64,000 nt of DNA, taken from NCBI GenBank assembly GCA_046047495.1, contig JBJOHV010000011.1, positions 4,312 through 68,311 on the forward strand, written 5' to 3'. The notes under the pieces are model-generated. The model ran no database searches. It saw nothing but the letters and a program-made list of their open reading frames with translations, and was not told where the DNA came from. Within the stretch, counting starts at the first letter, position 1, and the number at the start of each line of letters is the position of its first letter. Source of the DNA: NORP240 sp046047495 (lineage in GTDB: Bacteria > Pseudomonadota > Gammaproteobacteria > Pseudomonadales > Pseudohongiellaceae). Shown here piece by piece: positions 34,019 through 44,644 of the stretch. Both the position numbers and the translations under genes were made by a program.

Positions 34019-34549
34019 TCAGTTCTCTCTGTTACACCGCGGATCCTGGGCCTGGACACCGGCAATCTGTTCCCGGGTAAAGGGGATCGGCGCGCAGCCA
34101 TGGGTGTTGCTGCATATCAGATCCCACTGGGGCTGGGCCAGCTGATGACAGCCCATGCAGCTGCCGGCACGGTTGACCACTTCCACGGTGCCCCGCGAGG
34201 CAATGGTGGTGCCTTCGGCAGCCACGTTCAGCAGGAAGAATTCCCAGTCATTGGTGGCCGGGTTCCAGCCTTCCTGATGTTTGATCATCACTTCATTGGG
34301 CACCATGCTCACCACGGAGCCGGCCGGGAATTTGCCGCCCTCGGGTGACTGGGCCGCTGCAAGGGTGGCCTCCAGATTGCCCAGCAGGTTGTCCACGAAA
34401 TACGCCTGCCCTTCCGCCTTGGTCATGTCGGTGAGACATTTGAACGTGTCCTCGCTGACCGGCAGTTGTTTATCATTGTCGGCGGTATGGCTGTGACTGA
34501 TGGCCAGCAGGGACAGACCCAGAAGCAGTAGCTTGGCAGGTTTTTTCAT
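34019..34549 (-). CDS. Cytochrome P460-like exported c-type cytochrome
   Basis: 176 residues with a signal peptide (MKKPAKLLLLGLSLLAISHS) and one c-type heme site CMGCH near residue 134. The preceding segment (FPAGSVVSMVPNEVMIKHQEGW, DWEFFLLN) and the following C.I.SNTHGC resemble cytochrome P460 family proteins, known for hydroxylamine or nitric-oxide chemistry; the cross-linking Lys of that family was not identified. Three extra cysteines besides the heme pair. Next to a pirin gene on the same strand, with no hydroxylamine genes nearby. Confidence 0.7.
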   Translation of the reverse strand: MKKPAKLLLLGLSLLAISHSHTADNDKQLPVSEDTFKCLTDMTKAEGQAYFVDNLLGNLEATLAAAQSPEGGKFPAGSVVSMVPNEVMIKHQEGWNPATNDWEFFLLNVAAEGTTIASRGTVEVVNRAGSCMGCHQLAQPQWDLICSNTHGCAPIPFTREQIAGVQAQDPRCNREN

Positions 34550-34593
34550 GATGGAACCTCGATGTTGTCAGGTGCAGGAGTGGTTGGGACGAA

Positions 34594-35511
34594 TCATTGG
34601 GATGGCAACGGGATGTATTCTATGTCATCACCCGGCACTTTGGGAAAGCGCCCTGCCTGCCAGTCCGACCTGGCTTGCTGGATACGTGCCTTGCGGCTGG
34701 AGACGAAATTCCAGTCGATGAAGCGGGGTCCCGGGGATTCCCCACCCACCAGCACCACCCGGGCGGTCTGCGTAGCGGCCAGGGTCACGTCACAGTCAGG
34801 CATCAGTACTGCCATGCTGTCGGCTGCCACCGGCGTATCGTTGACCACCACATGGCCCTGCACTGCATAGACCGCGCGTTCCGCCAGAACGGGAACCTGC
34901 AGGGACTGCCCCGGCTCCAATGTCGCCTCCAAATACAAAGTCGGGGCAAAAGTCCGCACCGGTGAAGTAGCCCCAAAGGCTGCCCCCATCATGACCCGCA
35001 CCGGGACGCCGCCCACCTCCACCACGGGCAGATCCCGCGCCGGATAATGGTGAAAAGCCGGCTCCATCTCTTCATCCTGATCCGGCAGCGCCAGCCACAG
35101 CTGCAGGCCGTGCAGGCGATGGTGGCGGTTATGGACTTCCGGGGCTTCCCGCTCGGAATGCACGATACCCCGCCCGGCCACCATGAGATTGATATCACCC
35201 GGACGGATGACCTGCTCACTGCCCAGGGAGTCCCGGTGCAGAATTTCCCCCTCGAACAAAAACGTCACCGTGGCCAGATTGATATGGGGATGGGGGCGCA
35301 CAGCGATGCCATCGCCAGGCTCGAAAGCGGCCGGCCCCATGTGATCGAAAAAAATCCAGGGACCGACCATGCGCCGTTGGGCGACCGGCAGCAACCGCCG
35401 AACCGAGAAGCCGCCCAGATCCCTGGGTCGGGAACTGATGATCAGCTCGATTCCGGCACAGGGCCGCTCCTGGCATTGCGCTGGTTGTTCCACACTCCCG
35501 GTATTGCTCAT
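34594..35511 (-). CDS. Pirin-family bicupin protein
   Basis: 305 residues. The N-terminal cupin carries metal ligands in AVRPHPHINLATVTFLFEGEILHRDSLG and GRGIVHSER, as in YhhW-type pirins with quercetinase-like activity or redox-regulatory roles; the C-terminal cupin (about 175-290) is degenerate. Likely cytosolic with one Fe. About 45 bases upstream of the P460-like gene and 21 bases downstream of the epimerase-like gene, so all three may be cotranscribed. Confidence 0.92.
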   Translation of the reverse strand: MSNTGSVEQPAQCQERPCAGIELIISSRPRDLGGFSVRRLLPVAQRRMVGPWIFFDHMGPAAFEPGDGIAVRPHPHINLATVTFLFEGEILHRDSLGSEQVIRPGDINLMVAGRGIVHSEREAPEVHNRHHRLHGLQLWLALPDQDEEMEPAFHHYPARDLPVVEVGGVPVRVMMGAAFGATSPVRTFAPTLYLEATLEPGQSLQVPVLAERAVYAVQGHVVVNDTPVAADSMAVLMPDCDVTLAATQTARVVLVGGESPGPRFIDWNFVSSRKARIQQARSDWQAGRFPKVPGDDIEYIPLPSQ

Positions 35512-35531
35512 GTTGATTCTCCGCAGTCAGC

Positions 35532-36452
<921 letters not shown>

Positions 36453-36514
36453 ACCAGCACTACGCCGGAAAAGGATTGAAGGATTGCTCGATGCGGAAAG
36501 TGTGCGATTGGAAG

Positions 36515-36605
36515 TGGCGGAGAGGGAGGGATTCGAACCCTCGATAGGGGTTTAGCCTATACGCCCTTAGCAGGGGCGCGCCTTCAGCCACTCGGCCACC
36601 TCTCC
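36515..36605 (-). tRNA. tRNA-Ser (anticodon GCT)
   Basis: 91 bases with the long variable arm expected of type II tRNAs. The acceptor stem GGAGAGG pairs with CCTCTCC, discriminator G and encoded CCA follow; the anticodon stem CGCCC/GGGCG closes loop CTGCTAA, so it reads AGC and AGU. It sits directly downstream of csrA, a conserved gammaproteobacterial position. Confidence 0.96.
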
Positions 36606-36670
36606 AAAAACGGCGCAATAATAGCACACACGGTGGCAATTGGGAGGTTTGAGAGGCCCGGGGGGCTTGA

Positions 36671-36880
36671 TTACGGGGTATTGTCCTGGTCGTGGGACGG
36701 CGGTGTACCACCGGTTTTCTCTTTCTGGATACGCTGGTAGATTTCTTCCCGGTGCACCGCCACATCCTTGGGGGCATTGACTCCTATGCGGACCTGATTG
36801 CCCTTCACACCGAGCACGGTGATGGTCACATCGTCCCCCACCATGAGTGTTTCACCTATGCGGCGGGTCAATATCAACAT
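36671..36880 (-). CDS. csrA: CsrA (RsmA) carbon storage regulator
   Basis: 69-residue RNA-binding homodimer that blocks ribosome access at GGA motifs in mRNAs and controls carbon flow, motility and biofilm genes. The core MLILTRRIGETLMVGDDVTITVLG and QVRIGVNAPKDVAVHREEIYQRIQ are nearly invariant; the tail after residue 55 is longer than E. coli's. AAGGAG stands 8 bases before the ATG. Downstream of lysC and alaS in a conserved row. Confidence 0.98.
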   Translation of the reverse strand: MLILTRRIGETLMVGDDVTITVLGVKGNQVRIGVNAPKDVAVHREEIYQRIQKEKTGGTPPSHDQDNTP

Positions 36881-36914
36881 GTGAGGTCTCCTTTTTCAGT
36901 CCCTTGCCTATGTC

Positions 36915-38168
36915 TCACTCGGTATCACCTTTGTCCTTGGGCTTGTAATTTGGGTCACCAAGTTCAAAAGCGGAATGCAATGCCCGCACTGCCAGTTCCA
37001 GATATTTTTCCTCTATCACCACCGAGATCTTGATCTCCGAGGTGGTGATCACCTGGATGTTGATATTCTCATCCGCCAGGGCCTTGAACATCTTGCTGGC
37101 TATGCCGGCATGGGAACGCATGCCGACGCCAACCAGGGAGACCTTGACGATCTTCTTGTCGACTTTTACCGCGGTGGCACCCAGCTCACTCTTGACCGAC
37201 TCCAGAATCTTCTGGGCTGCGTCACTGTCGCCGCGCTTCACCGTGAACGTGATGTCGGTTGTGCCGTCCTCTGAAACGTTTTGTACTATAACATCAACTT
37301 CGATGCCAGCGTCGCTTACCGGTCCGATCACTCGGTAGGCTACACCCGGTACATCCGGAACACCAGAAACCGTGATCTTCGCTTCGTCTCTGGCAAAGGC
37401 AATGCCTGCAATCGCCGGATCTTCCATATTGGTATCTTCCTCCAAGCTGATCAGTGTACCGGGGCCATCCTCGAAACTGGAAAGCACCCGCAGGGGAACT
37501 TTGTACTTGCCGGCGAATTCCACCGAGCGAATCTGCAATACCTTGGCGCCCAGACTTGCCAGTTCCAGCATCTCCTCGAAGGTGATGGATTTCAGCAGGC
37601 GCGCTTCGGGAACCACCCGCGGGTCCGTCGTATAAACACCATTCACATCCGTGTAGATCTGGCACTCATCGGCTTTCAGTGCCGCAGCAAGGGCCACCGC
37701 GGTCGTGTCCGAACCACCACGACCCAATGTGGTGATATTACCGGCATCGTCCACACCCTGAAACCCGGCTACCACGACCACTCTGCCACCGGCCAGTTCA
37801 CCGCGTATGCGTTGATCATCGATTTCGCGAATGCGCGCCTTGGTGTGTGCCTCGTCCGTCAGGATGCGCACCTGGCCGCCGGTGAATGAGCGTGCCGGGC
37901 AGCCCCGCTTCTGCAGAGCCATGCATAACAGTGCGATGGTCACCTGCTCTCCAGTTGAAAGCAGCACATCCATTTCGCGGGGCGACGGATGTTGCTCGAT
38001 CTCCTGGGCCAGAGCCACCAGGCGGTTGGTTTCACCACTCATGGCGGACACCACGATCACCAGATCATGGCCCTGCTTTTTGAATGCGACGACCTTGTCG
38101 GCAACTGCCTCGATGCGCTGCACGGTGCCAACGGACGTGCCACCAAATTTTTGAACGATCAATGCCAT
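36915..38168 (-). CDS. lysC: Aspartate kinase
   Basis: First enzyme of the aspartate-family pathway (Lys, Thr, Met, Ile). 417 residues: amino-acid-kinase domain (MALIVQKFGGTSVG, VVAGFQGVDDAGNITTLGRGGSDTTAVALA) and two C-terminal ACT domains (about 265-345 and 345-405) that bind feedback inhibitors. Inhibition by Lys, Thr or both cannot be told. No lysine riboswitch fits in the 75-base gap after alaS. The pathway continues with hom and thrC further along the window. Confidence 0.97.
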   Translation of the reverse strand: MALIVQKFGGTSVGTVQRIEAVADKVVAFKKQGHDLVIVVSAMSGETNRLVALAQEIEQHPSPREMDVLLSTGEQVTIALLCMALQKRGCPARSFTGGQVRILTDEAHTKARIREIDDQRIRGELAGGRVVVVAGFQGVDDAGNITTLGRGGSDTTAVALAAALKADECQIYTDVNGVYTTDPRVVPEARLLKSITFEEMLELASLGAKVLQIRSVEFAGKYKVPLRVLSSFEDGPGTLISLEEDTNMEDPAIAGIAFARDEAKITVSGVPDVPGVAYRVIGPVSDAGIEVDVIVQNVSEDGTTDITFTVKRGDSDAAQKILESVKSELGATAVKVDKKIVKVSLVGVGMRSHAGIASKMFKALADENINIQVITTSEIKISVVIEEKYLELAVRALHSAFELGDPNYKPKDKGDTE

Positions 38169-38243
38169 TTCAGTAAAACGCTGTTTTTGAAAAGCTGCTG
38201 ATTAAACAGGATTGCGCAAGGCAATGCAATGGAGAAAACCATC

Positions 38244-40844
38244 TCAGATACGCTCGACAACCCAGGGTTTTATGCTGTCCAGGGCCTGGGGAATGGCGCT
38301 TGTGTCTGTGCCGCCGGCCATGGCCATGTCGGGCCTGCCACCGCCCTTTCCTCCCAATTGACGGGCCACCATGTTGACCAGATCACCGGCCTTGATGCGA
38401 TCCGTCAAATCCTTGCTGACCCCTGCCACCAGATTGACCTTGTCGTCTTCGGCGCTGGCCAGCAGGATGACGCTGGAATCCCCCAGTTTGTTTTTCAACT
38501 GGTCCACCGTGTCACGCAGGGCCTTGGCATTGAAGCCGTCGACCCGGGTGGCCAGCAACTTGATGCCCTGCAGATGTTCAGCCTGGTCCGCCAACTCCGC
38601 GCCGGCACTGGAAGCCATTTTCGCCTTGACCTGTTCCAGCTGTTTTTCAAGTTGCCGTGCATGCCCGGCCAACTGCTGCACCTTGTCCACCAGGTTGTCG
38701 TTACCGGCCTTCAATAACTGACCCAATTCCTTGAGAGTATCCTCCTGGGCGGCCACATAACCCAGCGCGCCCTTGCCGGTTACCGCCTCGATGCGCCGGA
38801 TGCCGGCGGCGATGCCGGATTCGCTGACGATCTTGAACAAACCGATGTCCCCGGTGCGATTGACATGGCAACCACCGCAGAACTCGATGGAAAACTCCCC
38901 GCCCATGGACACCACGCGGACCACGTCGCCGTACTTTTCTCCAAACAGTGCCACGGCACCCTTCTTTCTTGCGGCATCGATGCCCATGACTTCCTTGCTG
39001 ACTGCCGAGTTCGCCAGGATCTGCTCATTGACCAGCGTCTCGATGGTGCGTAACTCGTCTGGCGAAAGTGGTGCCGGATGGGAAAAGTCAAAACGCAGTC
39101 GTTCTGCGGTGACCAGGGATCCTTTCTGGTTGACGTGCTTGCCCAGCACCTGCCGCAGGGCTGCATGCATGAGGTGGGTGGCCGAGTGATTGAGAGTGAT
39201 GGCGGCCCGGGTTGCCGCAGACACTTCGGCATTCACCTTCTCACCCGGGCGCAATTCCCCCTGTTCCAGGGTGCCGCGGTGCAACAGGAAGTCGTTTTGC
39301 TTCTGGGTGTCCACCACGGTGAAGCGGCCATGATCGCTGTGGAGCTTGCCACTATCGCCGATCTGTCCGCCCGACTCGCCGTAAAACGGGGTGGTGTCCA
39401 GCAATAACATGGCCTGTGCCGGCGCCTTCAGAATGTCCACGGGTTTGCCGTCCACATAGATGGCAAGGATGCGGGCCTCACCCTGCAGGTGGTCGTAGCC
39501 AATGAAATCCGTGGATTGCTGGATATCGATGGCGATCTTTTCCGTGGCGCCAAAACTGCTGGCGGACCTGGCCTGTTCCCGCTGCTGGGCCATGGCGGAG
39601 TCAAAACCTGCCATGTCCAGGGTCAGTCCGTGCTCTCGAGCCACATCGGCGGTGAGGTCCACCGGAAAGCCATAGGTATCATAGAGGCGGAATACCATAT
39701 CACCGGGAATCACCTTGCCGTCCAGGCGGGTAATGGTCTGCTCCAGAATTCCCATGCCGTGCTCCAGGGTGCGGGCAAACTGCTGCTCCTCCTCCTTCAG
39801 CACTTTCTCCACGAAGGCCTGTTGGTCCCTGAGTTCCGGATAGGCCTCGCCCATGGCCTGCACCAGTGCCGGCACCAGGCGATAGAAAAACACCTCCTTC
39901 ACACCCAGCTGATACCCATGCCGCACCGCCCTGCGCACGATGCGGCGCAGAACATAACCGCGCCCCTCGTTGGACGGCGTAACGCCGTCCACCACGAGAA
40001 AGGCACAGGAGCGGATGTGGTCGGCAATCACCCGCAGGGAGGTATTGGCCGTATCCCGGATACCGGTGAGTTCGGCGGCGGCGTTGACCAGTATCCGGAA
40101 CAGATCGATCTCGTAGTTGCTGTGGACATGCTGCATAACAGCCGATACCCGCTCAAGCCCCATGCCGGTATCAACCGAGGGCTTGGGCAGGGGCACCAGG
40201 GTACCGTCCGGCTGCCGGTCGAACTGCATGAACACCAGGTTCCAGATTTCGATATAGCGATCGCCATCCTCGCCAGGGCTGCCCGGCGGCCCACCGGCGA
40301 CTTCCTCGCCGTGGTCATAGAAAATTTCCGAACAGGGCCCACAGGGCCCGGTGTCCCCCATGGCCCAGAAATTGTCCTTTTCACCCATGCGGGAGAAACG
40401 CTGCGGGTCCACACCGATTTCCTCCAGCCAGATGGCAGCCGCCTCGTCGTCCTCCCGGAACACCGTCACCCACAACTTTTCCTTTGGCAGACCCAGTTCG
40501 ACTGTGAGGAATTCCCAGGCATAGCGGATCGCTTCCCGCTTGAAGTAGTCACCGAAGCTGAAGTTGCCCAGCATTTCAAAAAATGTGTGGTGACGTGCCG
40601 TATAGCCGACATTCTCCAGATCATTGTGCTTGCCGCCCGCCCGCACGCAGCGCTGTGAACTGACGGCCCGGGGACAGGCACGGTGCTCCAGCCCCAGGAA
40701 TGCATCCTTGAACTGCACCATGCCGGCATTGGTGAACAACAAGGTCGGATCATTGCCGGGCACCAGGGGGCTGCTGGGCACAATCTCGTGGCCATTGCGG
40801 GCAAAATAATCCAGGAATTTCTGTCGAATATCAGCACTCTTCAT
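38244..40844 (-). CDS. alaS: Alanyl-tRNA synthetase
   Basis: Charges tRNA-Ala. About 866 residues with the class II catalytic core (KSADIRQKFLDYFARNGH, FTNAGMVQFKDAFLG), the editing domain with zinc-binding HSATHLMHAALRQVLGKH and CGGCHV motifs, and a C-terminal DHHA1 domain (GGKGGGRPDMAMAGG). The ATG at 40844 is preferred to a GTG at 40853. Followed by lysC after 75 bases. Confidence 0.97.
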   Translation of the reverse strand: MKSADIRQKFLDYFARNGHEIVPSSPLVPGNDPTLLFTNAGMVQFKDAFLGLEHRACPRAVSSQRCVRAGGKHNDLENVGYTARHHTFFEMLGNFSFGDYFKREAIRYAWEFLTVELGLPKEKLWVTVFREDDEAAAIWLEEIGVDPQRFSRMGEKDNFWAMGDTGPCGPCSEIFYDHGEEVAGGPPGSPGEDGDRYIEIWNLVFMQFDRQPDGTLVPLPKPSVDTGMGLERVSAVMQHVHSNYEIDLFRILVNAAAELTGIRDTANTSLRVIADHIRSCAFLVVDGVTPSNEGRGYVLRRIVRRAVRHGYQLGVKEVFFYRLVPALVQAMGEAYPELRDQQAFVEKVLKEEEQQFARTLEHGMGILEQTITRLDGKVIPGDMVFRLYDTYGFPVDLTADVAREHGLTLDMAGFDSAMAQQREQARSASSFGATEKIAIDIQQSTDFIGYDHLQGEARILAIYVDGKPVDILKAPAQAMLLLDTTPFYGESGGQIGDSGKLHSDHGRFTVVDTQKQNDFLLHRGTLEQGELRPGEKVNAEVSAATRAAITLNHSATHLMHAALRQVLGKHVNQKGSLVTAERLRFDFSHPAPLSPDELRTIETLVNEQILANSAVSKEVMGIDAARKKGAVALFGEKYGDVVRVVSMGGEFSIEFCGGCHVNRTGDIGLFKIVSESGIAAGIRRIEAVTGKGALGYVAAQEDTLKELGQLLKAGNDNLVDKVQQLAGHARQLEKQLEQVKAKMASSAGAELADQAEHLQGIKLLATRVDGFNAKALRDTVDQLKNKLGDSSVILLASAEDDKVNLVAGVSKDLTDRIKAGDLVNMVARQLGGKGGGRPDMAMAGGTDTSAIPQALDSIKPWVVERI

Positions 40845-40884
40845 TACGGTCACTCTGGTCGGAAATTTTGGTTGTGGGCCGGGT

Positions 40885-41961
40885 TCAGTCTTCAGTCAAG
40901 GCTACCGTACCATTGCTGGACAGCATGATGGCTATGGGCTTGGTCTGGGGAAAGTGGCCCAATACGATGAAAATGATGATCAGAAATGGCACACACAGGA
41001 ACATACCGATCACACCCCAGATATAGCCCCACAACCCCAGATTCAGAAGAATCAGCAAGGGGCTGAGATTGAAGGAGGTGCCCATCATACGGGGTTCGAG
41101 AAAATTGCCAATGGCATTTTGAAACACGCCGATGCCACCCAGCACGATGAAAAACTGGGTATAACCTTCGTACTGTGCCAACGAGATCAGGGCCGGAAAT
41201 ATGGTGGCTATGATGGAGCCGATGGTGGGAATGAAATTGAGCAGGAAGATGAGCAGGCCCCAGACACCGGCGAAATCCACATCCAGGATACGCAAAAGGA
41301 TGTAACTGAGCACACCGGTCAGGGTACTGGTGAACAGCTTGATGCTGATGTACTTGTTGATGTCCCGCTCGATCTGCCCCATGACACGCCGGACTTTCTT
41401 CTCCCGGTCGGGGTTGCCCACCAGACAGGAAATCTTGCGGTCGATATTGCCCTGTTCTAGAAACAGGAAGGCGATGTAGATGAGAATCAGACCGCTGCTG
41501 GTGACGATGCTGGTGAAGGATCCTGCCAGGGATCCGAACAGTGCCGGCAGATCCAGCCAGCCGGCCTCCAGCAGAAAGCCGGAGAAACGGCCCGACTCGG
41601 TGTCGAACAGGTAATTGGAAAAAGGCAGATCCCGCAGGCGCTCCTCGAGATTCGCCTGATAGACCGGCACCACATCCCGCACATCGGCGATGCTGTCACT
41701 GATGAAATTGACGACGGCCCATCCAAGCGCGATGAAGGTCGCCACCGAGGCCAGCAGGCACAGCCAGCGGGGCAGGCGCAGGTTACCCAGGGGAATGCGA
41801 CGGAAACCGGTGGCCAGCAGATTGATCAGGAACCACAGGGCGATGGCAACCACCAATGGCAGCAGCAGGGCCTGGCCGATGACGAGGATGTAGAACACCA
41901 TCACCACCAGGATGGCGGCGGCGGCAAAATTCAGGGTCTTGGTGCTGGGTAATTGGGTCAT
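40885..41961 (-). CDS. AI-2E family transporter (PerM/TqsA-like)
   Basis: 358-residue integral membrane protein with about eight hydrophobic spans; the segments PRWLCLLASVATFIALGW and GVIGMFLCVPFLIIIFIVLGHFP are typical of AI-2E permeases. Members export autoinducer-2 or act as ion-coupled permeases, so substrate is uncertain. It ends 40 bases ahead of alaS and is divergent from the kinase gene; the 153-base gap (41962-42114) holds a TATAGT at 42069 as a possible -10 for the kinase, but no good -35. Confidence 0.9.
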   Translation of the reverse strand: MTQLPSTKTLNFAAAAILVVMVFYILVIGQALLLPLVVAIALWFLINLLATGFRRIPLGNLRLPRWLCLLASVATFIALGWAVVNFISDSIADVRDVVPVYQANLEERLRDLPFSNYLFDTESGRFSGFLLEAGWLDLPALFGSLAGSFTSIVTSSGLILIYIAFLFLEQGNIDRKISCLVGNPDREKKVRRVMGQIERDINKYISIKLFTSTLTGVLSYILLRILDVDFAGVWGLLIFLLNFIPTIGSIIATIFPALISLAQYEGYTQFFIVLGGIGVFQNAIGNFLEPRMMGTSFNLSPLLILLNLGLWGYIWGVIGMFLCVPFLIIIFIVLGHFPQTKPIAIMLSSNGTVALTED

Positions 41962-42114
41962 TGCTTAAGGCGTCGACCAGGTCACAGTCTCAGTGACGTA
42001 AGGGTTTGAGTTTGCGAAGAATATCACATTTTCCTGGCGACTCACTCATTACGCTATGGGAGCGGAAATATAGTTTATTTTCCTACACATCAGGGACTTG
42101 GGTGCAGCAGCAAA

Positions 42115-43935
42115 ATGACACTGGACGGCTATTCAGATCTGCAGAAAATCGGTGAGGGCGGGATGGCCCTGGTATACCGCGGTATCCAGGATTCCCTGCA
42201 ACGTCCGGTGGCCATCAAGGTATTGACCCAGGAGCTCGGGGATCATGATGAGGCGCGCCGTCGTTTCGAACGGGAATCCCTGATCATCGCCCGCCTCAAC
42301 CACCCCAACATCATCCATGTCATCGACCGCGGCATCAATGCCCAGGGCATGCCCTATTTCGTCATGGAATTCGTCGCCGGCCTGGATCTTGGGACGGCCG
42401 TGCAGGCCATGTCGCTGACCCATATTCAACAGATCGACATCATCATCCAGCTGCTCAAGGCGCTGGCTTATGCCCACAAGAACAAGGTAATCCACCGCGA
42501 CATCAAGCCGGACAACATCCTGGTGGATGACGACTGCAACATCAAGGTCCTGGATTTCGGCATCGCCCAGTTCTACGACGAGCTGCAGGTGCCTGGTGAA
42601 AAAACCACCCATGGCACGGTGATGGGGACCTACAGTTACATGTCACCGGAGCAGAAAAAATCCGCTGACAATGTCACGGCGCAAAGCGATCTGTATTCCG
42701 TCGGCGTGCTCATGTACAAATTGTTCACCGGACAGATTCCGGAGGGACACTTCCCTGAACCCTCGAGGCTCAATCCCGAGGTTTCGCCCCATCTGGATCG
42801 CATCGTGCTGCAGTGCCTGGCACCCCGCCCCGAGGATCGACCGGCCTCCGCGGAAGAACTGAAAAACGCCCTGCTGTCCGCCATGCAGGGAGCGCACCTG
42901 AAAGACGATCAGCGTCAACGGGCCGCCCAGGGCATCACCCAAATCAAATCCCGTTTCCAGTTGCTGGATGTACTGCGTGAGGACAAGTTTGGTGCCGTCT
43001 ATCTGTATCAGCAAAAGCAAAGCGGCTCCCTGCTGGTCATCAAGAAGAAGGTAAGCACTTCCAGCGGGTTCACCACCAGCAATATGCTGACTGCCCTGAA
43101 CCATGACAATATCGTCACCACCTTGGGAACCATTCGCAACGAGGAGTTTTTTATCCTCGTGCAGGAATACTTGAGTGGCGGTACCCTGCAGGACAAACTG
43201 GGCTTCCAGATCGAATGGCAGGATGCCGTCCGCATCGGGTGCCAGATCTGCCAGGCATTGCTGTTTGCCCACCAGCACCAGTTCGTCCACGGACACCTGC
43301 GACCCACCAATATTCTTTTCACCGACCAGGGTCAGGTGAAGATCACCGACTTTGGTCTGCAGGACGATGTCAGCAACGTGCCCAATGCCCACTACTACCG
43401 GTTGTCAGGGGAAGCAGTCAGCGCAGCATCGGACGTCTATGCCGCAGGTGTCATTCTTTATCAGCTGTTCACCGGCAGCCTGCCCGCACAGAACAAGGAT
43501 ACCGCCACTGTCATTCGCAAGGCCTTTACCAAGCTGCCCGAGGATGTCCAGTCGGTCATCAGCGTCATGCTGTCGACCGTTCCCGAGCGTCGCAGCCCGC
43601 AGTGCCTGCAGACCACCGTGGAAGTGCTCAGGCGCTATCTCAACAAACCGGCTCCGACACAGATCCTTCCCGTGACCGACCTTGAGCCGGGGAAACCCAT
43701 GGCGGCGGACTCGGGCACCACTGCACTCGCCGCTGCCGCCGACCTGGCAGCCTTGACCGCGGTGGACCGCCACTCCGCCATCGTCAACAGCCGCATGATG
43801 AAAATGTTCAGTGTGCTGTTGCTGGTTTATTCCCAGTACATGCTGTTCTTCGATGGGCAGCAGAGGATCAACGAGAGCATGCCCCTGGTCTACAGCCAGG
43901 TGGCCAACAGCATGACTTCCTTGTTCGGTGGCTGA
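42115..43935 (+). CDS. Membrane-anchored Ser/Thr protein kinase with second pseudokinase domain
   Basis: 606 residues. The first kinase domain (about 6-258) is intact: glycine loop GEGGMALV, Lys35 (VAIK), Glu54, HRDIKPDN with Asp129, DFG at 147-149 and SPE. A second kinase-like domain (about 279-510) keeps Lys310 and DFG (412-414) but has HGHLRPTN (392-399) in place of HRDxKPxN, so it lacks the catalytic Asp and is a pseudokinase. An Ala-rich linker and a membrane segment (about 561-580) end the protein with a short external tail. An FHA protein is encoded 36 bases downstream, a probable partner binding phosphothreonine. Confidence 0.9.
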   Translation: MTLDGYSDLQKIGEGGMALVYRGIQDSLQRPVAIKVLTQELGDHDEARRRFERESLIIARLNHPNIIHVIDRGINAQGMPYFVMEFVAGLDLGTAVQAMSLTHIQQIDIIIQLLKALAYAHKNKVIHRDIKPDNILVDDDCNIKVLDFGIAQFYDELQVPGEKTTHGTVMGTYSYMSPEQKKSADNVTAQSDLYSVGVLMYKLFTGQIPEGHFPEPSRLNPEVSPHLDRIVLQCLAPRPEDRPASAEELKNALLSAMQGAHLKDDQRQRAAQGITQIKSRFQLLDVLREDKFGAVYLYQQKQSGSLLVIKKKVSTSSGFTTSNMLTALNHDNIVTTLGTIRNEEFFILVQEYLSGGTLQDKLGFQIEWQDAVRIGCQICQALLFAHQHQFVHGHLRPTNILFTDQGQVKITDFGLQDDVSNVPNAHYYRLSGEAVSAASDVYAAGVILYQLFTGSLPAQNKDTATVIRKAFTKLPEDVQSVISVMLSTVPERRSPQCLQTTVEVLRRYLNKPAPTQILPVTDLEPGKPMAADSGTTALAAAADLAALTAVDRHSAIVNSRMMKMFSVLLLVYSQYMLFFDGQQRINESMPLVYSQVANSMTSLFGG

Positions 43936-43971
43936 GACCAGACCCGGCCTCCTAACTTGAGCGGACAACCC

Positions 43972-44595
43972 ATGCCAGGCAAGATCGAACTCTGCTTCAA
44001 TTCCCGCAAGCTGGCGGAATACCCTCTCGACAAGGAGGTATTGCGCATCGGGCGCCGGGACGACAACGATGTGAAGATCGACAATCTGGCGGTCAGCGGC
44101 CATCACGCCCGACTGTTCCGGGAGACAGATGACTGGTTCCTGGAGGATCTGGATAGTACCAACGGCACCTTCGTGAACGGTCGGGCAGTGAAGAAACACC
44201 CGTTGCGCCATGGTGATTCCATCGTCATTGGCAAGCACGAACTTCGCTATGCCCGGCCTGCCGATACATTGCACAGCAAGGCACTGCCTACGGCCATCGA
44301 CAGCGGCAGCAGCAAACCCGTGCGCCGGGCCCGGCTGCAGATTCTGAATGGTCGCAATGCCGGCAAGGAAATGCTGCTGGAAGCGGATTCAGTGCGCCTG
44401 GGCAAGCCCGGTGTGCAGATGGTGTCCATCAACCGGCGCCCCGACGGTCATTTTCTCGTCGCTCTTGAGCAGGCAGGCCACTGCCCGCCACTGCGGGTCA
44501 ACGGCCTGGCGATCGGTGCCAGGGCCTGCAAGTTGCGCAATCACGACATCATCGATATCAACGAGTTGAAGATCGAATACTACCTGGGAACCTGA
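43972..44595 (+). CDS. FHA-domain protein
   Basis: About 207 residues. The N-terminal FHA domain (about 3-95) has the phosphothreonine-recognition residues RIGRRDDNDVKIDN, SGHHARL and STNGTFVNGR. A second, degenerate FHA-like half (about 115-207; RARLQILNGRNAGKEMLL, VRLGKPGVQMV, LRVNGL) has lost the Ser-His and Asn motifs. ATG at 43972 is preferred to TTG at 43957. Downstream of the kinase gene in the same direction, so it likely reads the kinase's phosphorylation. Confidence 0.9.
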   Translation: MPGKIELCFNSRKLAEYPLDKEVLRIGRRDDNDVKIDNLAVSGHHARLFRETDDWFLEDLDSTNGTFVNGRAVKKHPLRHGDSIVIGKHELRYARPADTLHSKALPTAIDSGSSKPVRRARLQILNGRNAGKEMLLEADSVRLGKPGVQMVSINRRPDGHFLVALEQAGHCPPLRVNGLAIGARACKLRNHDIIDINELKIEYYLGT

Positions 44596-44644
44596 GTGCC
44601 CCGGCAGCTCCGGGACACTCAATGCCTGAATCGCGATTAGCCGA

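Noticed and set aside
38169..38243. Lysine riboswitch before lysC
   Set aside because: The 75-base gap is too short and shows no matching structure.
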